The notes beneath the pieces were generated by a model. It was not told the origin of the DNA. It was given only the letters and a program-made list of their open reading frames with translations, and made no database searches. From positions 1 to 64,000 of the forward strand of contig NZ_QVMO01000001.1 in assembly GCF_010501055.1 (NCBI RefSeq): a stretch of DNA of 64,000 bases. The letters are read 5' to 3'. The position numbers and the translations under genes are program-made. Positions 1 through 8,235 of this stretch are shown here, in pieces. Source of the DNA: Dysgonomonas sp. 521. Lineage in GTDB: Bacteria > Bacteroidota > Bacteroidia > Bacteroidales > Dysgonomonadaceae. Within the stretch, counting starts at the first letter, position 1; each line of letters starts with the position of its first letter.

Positions 1-34
1 CCTCAGTTAATGTCACTTTGTATCGTATTGCCAT
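1..34 (-). CDS. 5' end of a divergent gene, possibly an IS630-type transposase (partial)
   Basis: An ATG at 34 to 32 opens a minus-strand frame reading MAIRYKVTLTE before the window edge. It lies just downstream of a good Bacteroidetes promoter. The N-terminus resembles IS630-family transposases, which often begin with a similar short beta strand followed by LTEEE, but eleven codons cannot settle this. Only the start of the gene is visible. Confidence 0.4.
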   Translation of the reverse strand, partial: MAIRYKVTLTE

Positions 35-48
35 AGTTGCTTTTGTGG

Positions 49-80
49 CAAATATACGATATTTGTCAGACATTATCAAA
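49..80 (-). promoter_or_regulatory. Bacteroidetes-type promoter for the leftward partial gene
   Basis: Read on the minus strand, TTTG (80-77) is followed after 20 bases by TATATTTG (56-49). This matches the Bacteroidetes sigma-ABfr consensus TTTG-N19/21-TAnnTTTG. It lies 15 bases before the ATG at 34. Confidence 0.55.
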
Positions 81-120
81 TTGACATGACACTAGTGAAT
101 TAGAATAAAACATAGAAAAG

Positions 121-963
121 ATGAAAACAGTAACATTAAATAATGGAGTAGAAATGCCTATCCTGGGATTTGGCGTTTATCAAGTGGAACCGGGCGAAAC
201 CGAAAAGGTTGTTTCAGATGCCCTTGAAGTGGGTTACCGTTCCATTGACACTGCGACCGGATATATGAACGAGGAAGGTGTCGGACGAGCTATTAAAAGC
301 AGTGGTATTCCCCGCGAGGAACTTTTCGTAACCACCAAACTGTGGATTCAGGATGCCGGTTACGAGAATGCTAAGAAAGCTTTTGAGGTAAGCATGAAAA
401 AGCTGCAACTCGACTATCTCGACCTATGGCTGATCCACCAGCCGTTCGGCGATGTGTACGGCTCATGGCGTGCCATGGAAGAACTCTACAAAGAAGGCCG
501 TATCAGGGCTATTGGTGTAAGCAACTTCCATAATGACCGAATAATAGACCTGATTGTGAACAACACTGTAGTTCCCGCTATAAACCAGATTGAGACGCAC
601 CCGTTCGACCAACAGATCGAAACACAAGCGTTCCTGAAAGACAACGGTGTTCAAATCATGTCTTGGGGGCCGTTTGCAGAAGGCAGAAACAATATGTTCA
701 CTAACGAGATACTTGCATCTATTGGTGCAAAATATAGTAAATCGGTAGCACAGGTTGTTCTCCGTTGGTTGGTTCAGCGCGATGTGGTGATTATTCCGAA
801 ATCGGTACGCAAAGAACGTATGCAGGAAAACTTCGATATATTCAACTTTGAACTGTCTGCCGAAGATATGGAAGCAATCAAAGGACTCGATTTGGGTAAG
901 AGCGCATTCTTCGACCATCGTGACTCGGAGTTTGTGAAATGGATTAATGGCATGAAGTTCTAA
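121..963 (+). CDS. Aldo/keto reductase
   Basis: A cytoplasmic NADPH-dependent carbonyl reductase of the AKR superfamily (280 residues, normal length). The catalytic tetrad is visible: D43 and Y48 in the [10 protein letters not shown] segment, K73 in VTTKLWI and H106 in LIHQP. The NADPH-binding C-terminal part includes a VVIIPKS strand. It resembles the 2,5-diketo-gluconate/glyoxal reductase subgroup, but the substrate cannot be read from sequence. It is the first gene of a tight operon with the secreted decarboxylase-cupin protein (4 bases downstream) and two flavodoxins, which suggests a redox or detoxification role. Confidence 0.9.
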   Translation: MKTVTLNNGVEMPILGFGVYQVEPGETEKVVSDALEVGYRSIDTATGYMNEEGVGRAIKSSGIPREELFVTTKLWIQDAGYENAKKAFEVSMKKLQLDYLDLWLIHQPFGDVYGSWRAMEELYKEGRIRAIGVSNFHNDRIIDLIVNNTVVPAINQIETHPFDQQIETQAFLKDNGVQIMSWGPFAEGRNNMFTNEILASIGAKYSKSVAQVVLRWLVQRDVVIIPKSVRKERMQENFDIFNFELSAEDMEAIKGLDLGKSAFFDHRDSEFVKWINGMKF

Positions 964-967
964 TACA

Positions 968-1807
968 ATGATGAGAGTTATGAGGTTTTTATTATCTACA
1001 TTATTAATCGTAACCATTTCAACAACAACGATTATGGCACAGACTAAAGTGAAACAAACAGCGGGAAGGGAGCAGTTGGGCGATTTCGCTCCCAAGTTTG
1101 CTGAATTGAACGATGATGTTCTTTTTGGCGAAATATGGAGCCGCACAGATAAACTCGGTTTACGAGACCGAAGTATGATTACCGTAACCGCCCTTGTCAG
1201 TATGGGTATTACCGATACATCGCTAAAATATCATCTCCAGTCGGCTAAGAACAACGGGATTACACGCACGGAAATTGCCGAAATGCTGACACATGTCGGC
1301 TTCTATGCCGGATGGCCTAAGGCATGGGCGGCATTTCGTTTGGCGAAAGAAGTCTGGACAGACGATACAGATGCTGCCGATGCAAAAGCCGCATTTGAGC
1401 GGGAAATGCTTTTCCCTATCGGTGAGCCCAACGATGCCTTTGCGCAGTATTTCATCGGTCAAAGTTATCTTGCTCCGTTATCGCAGGAGCAGGTCGGTAT
1501 TTATAACGTAACCTTCGAACCTCGCTGTCGCAATAATTGGCACATACACCACGCCACCAAAGGCGGTGGACAGATCCTTGTCTGCGTAGCCGGAGAGGGC
1601 TGGTATCAAGAGTGGGGCAAACCCGCGCAGTTGCTTAAACCCGGCGATGTGGTCAACATACCGCAAGGTGTAAAGCATTGGCACGGAGCGACAGCCGACA
1701 GTTGGTTTGCCCATCTGGCTATCGAAGTGCCGGGCGAGAAAGGGAATAACGAATGGCTGGAAGCCGTAAGTGATGAGGAATATGATAAATTAATAAGAAA
1801 TGAATAA
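968..1807 (+). CDS. Secreted carboxymuconolactone decarboxylase-like/cupin fusion protein
   Basis: Residues 1-24 form a signal peptide ending MAQ, so export is expected. Residues 45-130 form an AhpD/carboxymuconolactone decarboxylase-like alpha-helical domain, without the CxxC expected of a true AhpD peroxidase. Residues 175-255 are a cupin barrel with likely metal ligands H192, H194/H195, Q202 and H237/H239. Such fusions occur beside aldo/keto reductases and flavodoxins in Bacteroidetes; the substrate is unknown. The stop overlaps the next start by 8 bases, so translation is probably coupled. An alternative start at residue 2 or 5 is possible. Confidence 0.8.
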   Translation: MMRVMRFLLSTLLIVTISTTTIMAQTKVKQTAGREQLGDFAPKFAELNDDVLFGEIWSRTDKLGLRDRSMITVTALVSMGITDTSLKYHLQSAKNNGITRTEIAEMLTHVGFYAGWPKAWAAFRLAKEVWTDDTDAADAKAAFEREMLFPIGEPNDAFAQYFIGQSYLAPLSQEQVGIYNVTFEPRCRNNWHIHHATKGGGQILVCVAGEGWYQEWGKPAQLLKPGDVVNIPQGVKHWHGATADSWFAHLAIEVPGEKGNNEWLEAVSDEEYDKLIRNE

Positions 1808-2243
1808 TATGAAGAAGAAAAGTTTAATAGCCTACTTCTCTTGTAGTGGGGTAACAAAGAGAGCAGCAAATAAATTGGCGGCGGATATGGATGCCGACCT
1901 TTACGAAATAGTACCCGAAATACCCTATTCGGCAGCAGACCTGAACTGGAACGACCGGGCGAGCCGCAGTTCCGTAGAGATGCGCGATCCGTCATCACGT
2001 CCGGCCATAGCGGGAAGACTTGACAATGTAGAGCAATACGATACAATTTATATCGGATTTCCTGTATGGTGGTACATTGCGCCGACCATTATCAATACGT
2101 TTATTGAGAGCTACGACCTTTCGGGCAAGACTCTTATACCCTTTGCCACTTCCGGAGGCAGCGGAATTGAGAACTGCGAGAAGAATCTTCGCAAAGCCTA
2201 TCCCCAGCTCGGCTGGAAAGCCGGCAAACTCCTGAAAGGATAA
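1800..2243 (+). CDS. Flavodoxin-like protein (cytoplasmic)
   Basis: A 147-residue flavodoxin fold. The FMN phosphate loop is [14 protein letters not shown] near residues 9-22, and the flavin-flanking segment is [12 protein letters not shown] followed by FATSGGSG. No signal peptide. It is about 50% similar by eye to the next gene, so the two look like an old tandem duplication, one copy cytoplasmic and one exported. It starts inside the end of the preceding gene and is part of the same operon. It probably carries electrons or acts as an FMN-dependent reductase. Confidence 0.85.
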   Translation: MNNMKKKSLIAYFSCSGVTKRAANKLAADMDADLYEIVPEIPYSAADLNWNDRASRSSVEMRDPSSRPAIAGRLDNVEQYDTIYIGFPVWWYIAPTIINTFIESYDLSGKTLIPFATSGGSGIENCEKNLRKAYPQLGWKAGKLLKG

Positions 2244-2266
2244 CTATTATCATAAAATACAAACAA

Positions 2267-2809
2267 ATGAAACATCTGATTATAACGATTATGTGTGTCC
2301 TGTCGGCGACATGGACATACGCCCAGGAGAAGAAAGTAATGGTAGCCTATTTCTCCTGTACAGGCAATACTGAAACGGTGGCTAAAGCCATCGCTCAGGC
2401 TACGGATGCTACCTTGTACCAGATCCAGCCTCAAACAGCTTATTCATCCGCCGACCTTGACTGGCGTGATAAAGAGAGCCGCAGCAGTAAAGAGATGAAT
2501 GACGCCTCTTCACGTCCAGCCCTGGCAGACAAAAATGCAAAGGCGGAAACCTACGATGTGATATTCCTCGGTTATCCGATATGGTGGAACCTGTGTCCGC
2601 GTATCATCAACACCTTTATCGAAAGCTATAAGCTGGATGGAAAGACTGTGATACCGTTTGCCACGTCGGGCAGCAGTTCCATACAGAATAGTGTAAAGGA
2701 ATTGAAGGGACAGTATAATAAAATCAACTGGCACACCGGAAAACTATTCAATGATGGTACTTCTGGTGTCAAGAAATGGGCTGAAGAAGTAATAGCAGCA
2801 CAAAAATAA
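2267..2809 (+). CDS. Flavodoxin-like protein with signal peptide
   Basis: A 180-residue protein whose first 20 residues (ending TYAQ) form a signal peptide, followed by a flavodoxin domain. The phosphate loop is VAYFSCTGNTETVA, the WW-containing flavin loop is LGYPIWWNLCP, and FATSGSSS follows. It lies 23 bases after the cytoplasmic flavodoxin, last in the operon. Exported flavodoxins are common in Bacteroidetes and rare elsewhere; an FMN cofactor in the periplasm would have to be loaded after export. Partner unknown. Confidence 0.85.
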   Translation: MKHLIITIMCVLSATWTYAQEKKVMVAYFSCTGNTETVAKAIAQATDATLYQIQPQTAYSSADLDWRDKESRSSKEMNDASSRPALADKNAKAETYDVIFLGYPIWWNLCPRIINTFIESYKLDGKTVIPFATSGSSSIQNSVKELKGQYNKINWHTGKLFNDGTSGVKKWAEEVIAAQK

Positions 2810-2840
2810 CAGTTGTGTTGAAATTACATCAAACTAAAAA

Positions 2841-2876
2841 AGTTACTATCAAATCAAGGAAATCAAGCGCTTGTTA
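2841..2876 (+). pseudogene. 36-base scrap of an element-type HTH gene
   Basis: These 36 bases encode SYYQIKEIKRLL, the same twelve residues found at 6426-6461 inside the HTH gene at 6201. The two DNA copies differ at 4 of 36 positions and every difference is silent. Neither an ORF start nor further homology remains. This is a remnant of a second copy of the HTH gene and it abuts the end of the minus-strand cluster at 2874. Confidence 0.6.
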
Positions 2877-3722
2877 ACCTATTTCCCGTTCAGGTATAAA
2901 AATATCATTGGACGTAAGTTTACATTTAGCCGCAATATGCCTGCAATAGTCCAAGCGACCGGTTTTCTCGTCGCGCGTATCAGAACCGAATGTGAATTTA
3001 AGTCCTGCACGCTTGGCCATTAGGATGAATTGCTCATCAGGGACACGCACCAAATCGTTAATCTCGATAGCAATCTTTCTGGCGCGACAGGCATCAATGA
3101 TTTGGGATAAACGTTTCTTTGTCCACAATCTATTATATTCCCGCTGTATCGAAACTGGTAAAAACAATGGACAGGCAAAAATATTCAACGGTTCATCGCC
3201 TGTAAGGATATCCATGTAATGTTGCATGTTCCGCTCCATGAAAGCATCGGGATTATTGATGTAGGTAGCATATTCCCATATATGGATCGTTTCACCATAG
3301 CTGTTTCCATTGGGGATAATCTGAGGATCCATTGCAACGTAATCGGCCTGGGCTATCAGTTCAGGAGAGAGATTTTTAGACCATCCCGGACTCATGGGTT
3401 GCAATCCGATGTAAACGGGATAGGGTTTTAAGGATTCGATATATGTTTTTAATTCTTCATTGTTCGTAATGCCCCATGGAGCCACATTTTCCATGACACC
3501 AAAGTGTATCCCACTCTTTTTTGATTTGGCAATGATATCTTCAATAGACTGTTTGTTGGAACGATGCACATGCAAGTCTATCAGGGGAGTATTCTCTGAA
3601 GCAGCCAATATACTTCTGTCTAATAGATCGTTCGTTAAAGACATTGAGGCGGCTATATTTTTTGTCATCATGCTGCCTGCAAGAAGTAATCCGGATGTTT
3701 GCAAAAACTTTTTCCTATCCAT
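2874..3722 (-). CDS. PHP/amidohydrolase-like metal-dependent hydrolase, exported
   Basis: A 282-residue TIM-barrel-like hydrolase. The N-terminus (RKKFLQTSGLLLAGSMM) resembles an export signal of the Tat-like class but lacks the second arginine. The metal-binding LIDLHVHRS motif is near residue 48, and a late GSDTRDEKTGR segment fits a PHP or amidohydrolase active site. It follows the sugar isomerase-like gene by 6 bases, so the pair is co-transcribed, probably as part of a carbohydrate or inositol-type catabolic route. The substrate is unknown. Confidence 0.75.
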   Translation of the reverse strand: MDRKKFLQTSGLLLAGSMMTKNIAASMSLTNDLLDRSILAASENTPLIDLHVHRSNKQSIEDIIAKSKKSGIHFGVMENVAPWGITNNEELKTYIESLKPYPVYIGLQPMSPGWSKNLSPELIAQADYVAMDPQIIPNGNSYGETIHIWEYATYINNPDAFMERNMQHYMDILTGDEPLNIFACPLFLPVSIQREYNRLWTKKRLSQIIDACRARKIAIEINDLVRVPDEQFILMAKRAGLKFTFGSDTRDEKTGRLDYCRHIAAKCKLTSNDIFIPEREIG

Positions 3723-3728
3723 CGCGGT

Positions 3729-4640
3729 CTATTTATTGTAAGAAGCTTTAACAAAAGGAGCATTTAGCAGATAATCAATACTTGTGTAAAGCCCTTTTTC
3801 CAGGCTTTCGGTATAACCTTCCATTTCAACCACTATATGTTTCGTTCCGGCAATATCCGCGTGCCTGAAAATAGCATCGAAGCCTACCATTCCGCTTTGC
3901 CCGACTTCCCTGTGGTCTTTAATGTGAAGCACCGTAAAACGCCCGGGGTATTTCTTGAAATAATCAACCGGACTGTTTTGCCCCATTACCACCCAATAAA
4001 CATCCATCTGGAAGAATACATATTCGGGATTCGTATTTTCCAACATATAATCCATCATCACCACTTGATTTTCTACTTTCTGAAATTCGTGCGCATGATT
4101 GTGATAGCCAAATTTCATGCCGTTAGCCTTACAACGTTTACCGATTTCGTTATAGTAGTCACAATAGGTTTTAAGTTCTTTCACTGTCTTGGGGATACTG
4201 AGCCAAGGATCGACGATATAGGTCATACCTGCAGCTTTGTGCGCGGCAATACATTGATCCCACCATTTCATTGACTCCTCGAAACGGCCGGAGGTCAATT
4301 CTTCCACCGTCAGAGGTTTACTGCAATGGGAAGATAAAACTTTCAACCCAAAGGCCTCTACATCCCGCTTGAAATCTTCCGGCTTTCTACCATAAAACAA
4401 TCCTTCGTGATAACCAGCTGATTCGACAGCGGTATATCCCATTTGAGCAAGTTCTTTCAATATGCCGGTATAGTCGGCATTGTAATTGCCTGATTGGTTG
4501 TTTACATGGCTGCCGATCCGTTCCCGAACAGAATAAAGCTGAATGGCTACTTCTTTTTTCTCTTTCTTTTGCGCTTGGACGAAATTGGGCATTAACAGAA
4601 GAAATGCCAATAGTTCAAACAGATAATTTGTACTTCTCAT
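3729..4640 (-). CDS. Sugar phosphate isomerase/epimerase-like TIM-barrel protein, exported
   Basis: A 303-residue AP-endonuclease-2-type TIM barrel (xylose isomerase-like). The signal peptide ends near VQAQ at residue 24. Typical metal-site segments are visible: GYHNHAHEF, FFQMDVYWV and LHIKDH, plus a late VVEMEGY. Secreted members of this family are widespread in Bacteroidetes and usually act on sugars or cyclitols. It sits between the VOC protein and the PHP-like hydrolase in a minus-strand operon opposite an AraC regulator. Confidence 0.85.
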   Translation of the reverse strand: MRSTNYLFELLAFLLLMPNFVQAQKKEKKEVAIQLYSVRERIGSHVNNQSGNYNADYTGILKELAQMGYTAVESAGYHEGLFYGRKPEDFKRDVEAFGLKVLSSHCSKPLTVEELTSGRFEESMKWWDQCIAAHKAAGMTYIVDPWLSIPKTVKELKTYCDYYNEIGKRCKANGMKFGYHNHAHEFQKVENQVVMMDYMLENTNPEYVFFQMDVYWVVMGQNSPVDYFKKYPGRFTVLHIKDHREVGQSGMVGFDAIFRHADIAGTKHIVVEMEGYTESLEKGLYTSIDYLLNAPFVKASYNK

Positions 4641-4682
4641 GGTCTATTAATTGAATTGATATACTTTAATGATTAACTCATT

Positions 4683-5069
4683 TTATGCAACAATTTCGAC
4701 AGTATTCCCTTCGGGGTCAAGAATAACACTCTCGTAATAGCCATCGCCGCTGGTACGAGGCTCACCGACAACCCGATATCCGTCTGTTCTCAGTCTTTCC
4801 GTCAAAGCATCTACGGCTTCTTTACTTCCTATGGAAACGGCAAAATGCGTCAGCCCTTTCATCAGTGTACGACTCGCCGGTTCGTGCAAATTCGGTATGT
4901 GCATCAACTCAATGCGACACCCGCCTTCTCCGAATGATAAGAAATAGGAACTATAATTCCGTTTACTATTCACATACTTTTCACCGCTAACTGCGTGGAA
5001 GTATTTTGTATAGAATTGACGAAGCAACTCTATATCATCTGCCCAAATTGCTAAATGTTCGATTTTCAT
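4683..5069 (-). CDS. VOC (glyoxalase/bleomycin resistance) family protein
   Basis: A 128-residue single-module vicinal oxygen chelate protein with two beta-alpha-beta-beta-beta repeats. Likely metal ligands are H5 in KIEHLAIW, the THFAVSI histidine near residue 76, and the final E in GNTVEIV. It is the first gene of the minus-strand cluster, 42 bases before the isomerase-like gene. Its start codon faces the AraC-type regulator, and a TATCTTTG -7 box lies at 5099-5092. Lactoylglutathione lyase-like activity is possible but unproven. Confidence 0.85.
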   Translation of the reverse strand: MKIEHLAIWADDIELLRQFYTKYFHAVSGEKYVNSKRNYSSYFLSFGEGGCRIELMHIPNLHEPASRTLMKGLTHFAVSIGSKEAVDALTERLRTDGYRVVGEPRTSGDGYYESVILDPEGNTVEIVA

Positions 5070-5178
5070 ACGCTTGCTATTAAATATTGGACAAAGATAT
5101 AGTATGAAATCCTGCCTATACTAATACTATAGTTCAAAATATTGTCGTATATTCGCAATTTTAGATTATTGCGGTATT

Positions 5179-6045
5179 ATGGGTAATATTATCTACGAAC
5201 AAGTATTCAAGAGCGAGCATCGTTCATTCCTTTTTCGGCAGGACAGGCTCTATTATATGGATGAATTTCCCTATCATCAACATCCCGAATTTGAGATCAC
5301 ATATGTGATCAGCGGGAACGGGAAAAGGGTAACCGATGATTTCATCGAAGAGTTTGAAGAGGGTGAGGTGGTTATTGTACCTCCTAATCTGCCACATGGT
5401 TGGGTGTACGATAAAGCCCTATGTGCACCCGACGGAATGATTGAAAACGCTTCCTGGCAATTCGGTCTTGACTTTTTTCAATCGCTGGAAATGTTCGCAC
5501 CCGAGTTTTTGCCGATAATCACATTCTACAGGGAATTGAAACAATGTATCATCGTCAGAGGTGAAAAGGCAAAGGAAGTAAGTTCTATACTACATGGATT
5601 TAGCGATTATACAGAACCTGAAAGTGTCATGGTACTTCTGAAAATTTTGTACCTGATTGTGCAAAGTGGTGATTATCGCTTTATTGGCGACCAACTCTTC
5701 GACGGCAACAAGATACATCGTAACAAACAGAAATTACAATCCATCTATAAATATATTGTAGAGAACTACCACCGCACAATTACCCTTGCCGAGATTGCCG
5801 ACTATGCCAATATGAACCGTACAGCATTTTGCTTATTTTTCAAAAAAGCCCGGAATGAACCTTTTGTATCTTATCTAACGTCGTTCCGGTTGCAAGCCGC
5901 ATGTACGCAACTGGAACGAACAGATCTTTCCAAAAAGGAAATCTGCTTTGCCGTAGGCTTTAATGATGTTCCATATTTCAATCGCATTTTCCGCAAACGC
6001 TACGGGGTTACACCTTCTCAATACCGGAATGACAGGCAGGCATAA
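5179..6045 (+). CDS. AraC-family transcriptional regulator
   Basis: A 288-residue regulator. The N-terminal cupin-type sensor has HQHPEFEITYV and a VIVPPNLPHGW strand. The C-terminal double helix-turn-helix spans about residues 185-285 (ITLAEIADYANMNRTAF, then KEICFAVGFNDVPYFNRIFRKRYG). It is divergent from the VOC/isomerase/hydrolase cluster across a 109-base gap, so it is the obvious candidate to control that operon. The ligand is unknown, probably a sugar or related metabolite. Confidence 0.92.
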   Translation: MGNIIYEQVFKSEHRSFLFRQDRLYYMDEFPYHQHPEFEITYVISGNGKRVTDDFIEEFEEGEVVIVPPNLPHGWVYDKALCAPDGMIENASWQFGLDFFQSLEMFAPEFLPIITFYRELKQCIIVRGEKAKEVSSILHGFSDYTEPESVMVLLKILYLIVQSGDYRFIGDQLFDGNKIHRNKQKLQSIYKYIVENYHRTITLAEIADYANMNRTAFCLFFKKARNEPFVSYLTSFRLQAACTQLERTDLSKKEICFAVGFNDVPYFNRIFRKRYGVTPSQYRNDRQA

Positions 6046-6200
6046 GTTACAAGAATTACAAGTTTATATTAAATTTCTTTTTTGAATTTGATATACCAAT
6101 CAACTGCCAACTCATACCACCCTTTGTTGCATCTACATGAACTAATAGGAATTCGTTGTTTCTTTGTTTCAAAATTCAATAATAATCAAAGAATTACGAT

Positions 6201-6560
6201 ATGGAAATTATTGGTGTAGATTCAGAGTTGTATAAAGAGTTGGCAAGGAAAATCGACTTTATTGCAGATTATATCGTTAATCAGAAGCAATCCGACTCTA
6301 AAGAAGATGTTGATGAAACATGGGTTGATGGTTATGAAGTTTGTACTTTCCTTAGAATAAGTGAACGTACACTCCAGCGGCTACGTTCCAACGGACAAGT
6401 ATCCTATTCTATAATATCAGGGAAGAGTTACTATCAGATCAAAGAAATCAAGCGTCTGTTAGAAGACCGTTTAATTAAATCGGGAAGTGATTGTCTTGAT
6501 GATTTAATAAAGCAACAGAAGCAGTATAACGAGGTTCGGCGGAAGAATAAACCTCAATAG
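6201..6560 (+). CDS. Helix-turn-helix protein of the conjugative-transposon accessory type
   Basis: A 119-residue protein with an N-terminal helix (SELYKELARKIDFIADYI) followed by a MerR/excisionase-like winged HTH (WVDGYEVCTFLRISERTLQRLRSNG then YYQIKEIKRLL). Very similar proteins are carried by Bacteroides conjugative and mobilizable transposons, where they are annotated as excisionase-like or regulatory. No integrase is nearby, so it looks like a remnant of a lost element. The scrap at 2841-2876 shows there was once another copy 3.6 kb upstream. Confidence 0.8.
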   Translation: MEIIGVDSELYKELARKIDFIADYIVNQKQSDSKEDVDETWVDGYEVCTFLRISERTLQRLRSNGQVSYSIISGKSYYQIKEIKRLLEDRLIKSGSDCLDDLIKQQKQYNEVRRKNKPQ

Positions 6561-6600
6561 ATTATTCGGTGAAATAATACTTCCTGAAAATATTACTAGA

Positions 6601-6626
6601 AAATGCAAACGAATTCGTTTGCATTT
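6601..6626. promoter_or_regulatory. Perfect 26-base palindromic operator of the toxin-antitoxin pair
   Basis: Positions 6601-6626 form a perfect inverted repeat centred on the EcoRI-like GAATTC at 6611-6616; each arm reads AAATGCAAACGAA. It ends 3 bases before a TATCTTTG -7 box (6629-6636) and 26 bases before the antitoxin ATG. The position, covering the -33 region, fits autorepression by the HTH antitoxin. The binding protein is inferred. Confidence 0.7.
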
Positions 6627-6651
6627 CGTATCTTTGTAAAAAAGATAGGAG

Positions 6652-7143
6652 ATGAAGCATAATCTTGATACATATAAGGGTATTCATCCGGGAAAAATTA
6701 TTGATCGAAGGTTGAAGAAGCTGGGTCTTAGCCAACGTGCGTTTGCCCGAAATATAGGGGAACATAACCAATCTATAAATGCTGTTATTACAGGACGCAG
6801 ACCTCTCACTACAGAGCTTTCCATAAAGATTGAACGGGCATTGGATTTTGATGAAGGATTTCTTCTTGCATTACAAGCCTATTATAATGTTGCAGAATAT
6901 AAACGCAAAGAGGCAAGTGCTTCTGTAACGGGAGTTCCCAATATTCGGAAGATGTTATTCTGGGACACCGATTTTGAAAAGATAGATTGGGGACGTTATC
7001 GTAAAGCTGTTATTCAAAGAGTCTTTGAAAGAGGAAATGAGGCAGAAAAAGAAGAGATTATTCGTTTCTATGGAATTCAGCCTTCGGAGATTGACAATTA
7101 TAAGCCAACAAATTCATACCGTATCCGGGCATACACCAAATGA
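6652..7143 (+). CDS. HigA-like HTH antitoxin
   Basis: A 163-residue protein. Residues 10-75 carry an XRE/HigA-type helix-turn-helix (HPGKIIDRRLKKLGLSQRAFARNIGEHNQSINAVITGRR... pattern); the C-terminal half is a partner-binding extension. The stop overlaps the next start as ATGA (7140-7143), which is typical of coupled toxin-antitoxin genes. It is expected to bind the palindrome just upstream and repress the operon. This antitoxin type with an AbiEii-like toxin recurs in Bacteroidetes. Confidence 0.85.
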   Translation: MKHNLDTYKGIHPGKIIDRRLKKLGLSQRAFARNIGEHNQSINAVITGRRPLTTELSIKIERALDFDEGFLLALQAYYNVAEYKRKEASASVTGVPNIRKMLFWDTDFEKIDWGRYRKAVIQRVFERGNEAEKEEIIRFYGIQPSEIDNYKPTNSYRIRAYTK

Positions 7144-7805
7144 ATATGGAAGAAACAGGATTACAATACAAAACCGTTACTCCGCTTCTAAAAAAGGTTC
7201 TTCAACAATTGATGCATGAACCTCTTTTTGCTCCATTCCGACTTGTTGGAGGAACAAATCTAAGCCTTCGGTATGGGCATCGTCTTTCTGTTGACATTGA
7301 TCTTTTTACTGATTCAGAATATAGAAGTCTCGATTTTGCCTCTTTAGAAAATTACCTACGCTCTCAATTTTCCTATTATGATTGCAATGATAAAGGCTCT
7401 ATTGTGGGTATGGGACGCAGCTATTACATTGGAAACTCCAAAGATGATTATGTCAAAGTTGATTTGATGTACACTGATCCCTTTATAGGAGAAGTAGAGA
7501 TACTTGATGGGATACGGATGGCATCTGCGGATGACATTGTAGCAATGAAAATGAATGTCGTTTCTCGCGGAGGACGAAAAAAAGACTTTTGGGATTTGCA
7601 TTACCTTCTCGGAATTTATTCGCTCTCCGAAATGTTTAATTTGCATGAAAAGAGACATGAATGGGAGCACAATGCTGCTGAACTTCTCCGTAATTTCATA
7701 GATTTTTCTGTTGCGGATGAGATGCCCGACCCTATATGTCTTTTAGAAAAGGATTGGGATGATATAAAACTTGATTTAATAGAGATAGTTGAAAATATGA
7801 AATAA
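7140..7805 (+). CDS. AbiEii/AbiGii-like nucleotidyltransferase toxin
   Basis: A 221-residue nucleotidyltransferase of the AbiEii toxin family. The GG of LVGGTNLSLRYG is at 37-38 and the acidic pair of SVDIDLF at D52 and D54. A later conserved basic segment reads AMKMNVVSRGGRKKDFWDL. Family members transfer nucleotides to tRNA or another target and cause growth arrest or phage abortive infection. It is translationally coupled to the HigA-like gene. A second in-frame ATG two codons downstream is an equally possible start. Confidence 0.88.
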   Translation: MNMEETGLQYKTVTPLLKKVLQQLMHEPLFAPFRLVGGTNLSLRYGHRLSVDIDLFTDSEYRSLDFASLENYLRSQFSYYDCNDKGSIVGMGRSYYIGNSKDDYVKVDLMYTDPFIGEVEILDGIRMASADDIVAMKMNVVSRGGRKKDFWDLHYLLGIYSLSEMFNLHEKRHEWEHNAAELLRNFIDFSVADEMPDPICLLEKDWDDIKLDLIEIVENMK

Positions 7806-8235
7806 AATTCACATCTTTGCAGTGTAAATTATGTGCGGACAAGAGAGGTCAAAGCGGTGACAAACAGGGATATATTTATTCTCCTAAAGTGTTCACCTTT
7901 GCAGCAAAAATAAAGATAAAACGTTGATATTGAGGTATGGGTTGCTATATTTAACGGCTTCCGTCCATACCACCAAAAGCTAAAACTTGACTTTCAATAA
8001 GTTAGTTTTTTTTGTTTCCATAAATGTTGCCGTTTCGCTGAAAAAATGAATTTTTAGAAACTTTGAGCCTCAACATGAAAAGACAAAAATTCACCTCATT
8101 TTGTCCTCTTAAAAATAAATACACCCGAAATTAAGCCAAAATAAACTTTTTGCTGTCTTTTTGTAAACTGCATTATTTGTCTACTTAGTTTATATGTTAT
8201 TTCACTAGCGTCCCATTAAAATGGAACTATTAAAT
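7806..8235. other. AT-rich gap between the toxin gene and the IS630 remnant
   Basis: No ORF with coding character is seen on either strand. The stretch holds the tRNA-like hairpin at 7934-7975, two TTTGCAG-like promoter fragments (near 7814 and 7900) and a T run after about 8006. It has no recognisable IS ends. It may be the decayed edge of the element that once carried the HTH gene at 6201. Confidence 0.4.
7934..7975 (+). ncRNA. tRNA-like minihelix ending in CCA (orphan)
   Basis: GGTATGG (7934-7940) can pair with CCATACC (7965-7971), followed by A and CCA exactly as in a tRNA acceptor. Immediately before the 3' strand lies ACGG-CTT-CCGT (7954-7964), a small stem-loop in the place of a T arm. 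Only 13 bases stand where the D and anticodon arms would be, so it is not a working tRNA. A weak hairpin with a run of T follows (about 7981-8013). It may be a tRNA relic, an attachment-site scar or a small RNA. Confidence 0.3.

Noticed and set aside
463..1146. 227-codon minus-strand frame opposite the aldo/keto reductase
   Set aside because: It is a mirror of real coding DNA, with cysteine- and histidine-rich text and no ribosome site; the AKR tetrad on the plus strand is unambiguous.
1800..2809. The two flavodoxin genes as one frameshifted gene
   Set aside because: Each has a complete fold and its own start, and the second has a signal peptide; they are tandem duplicates.
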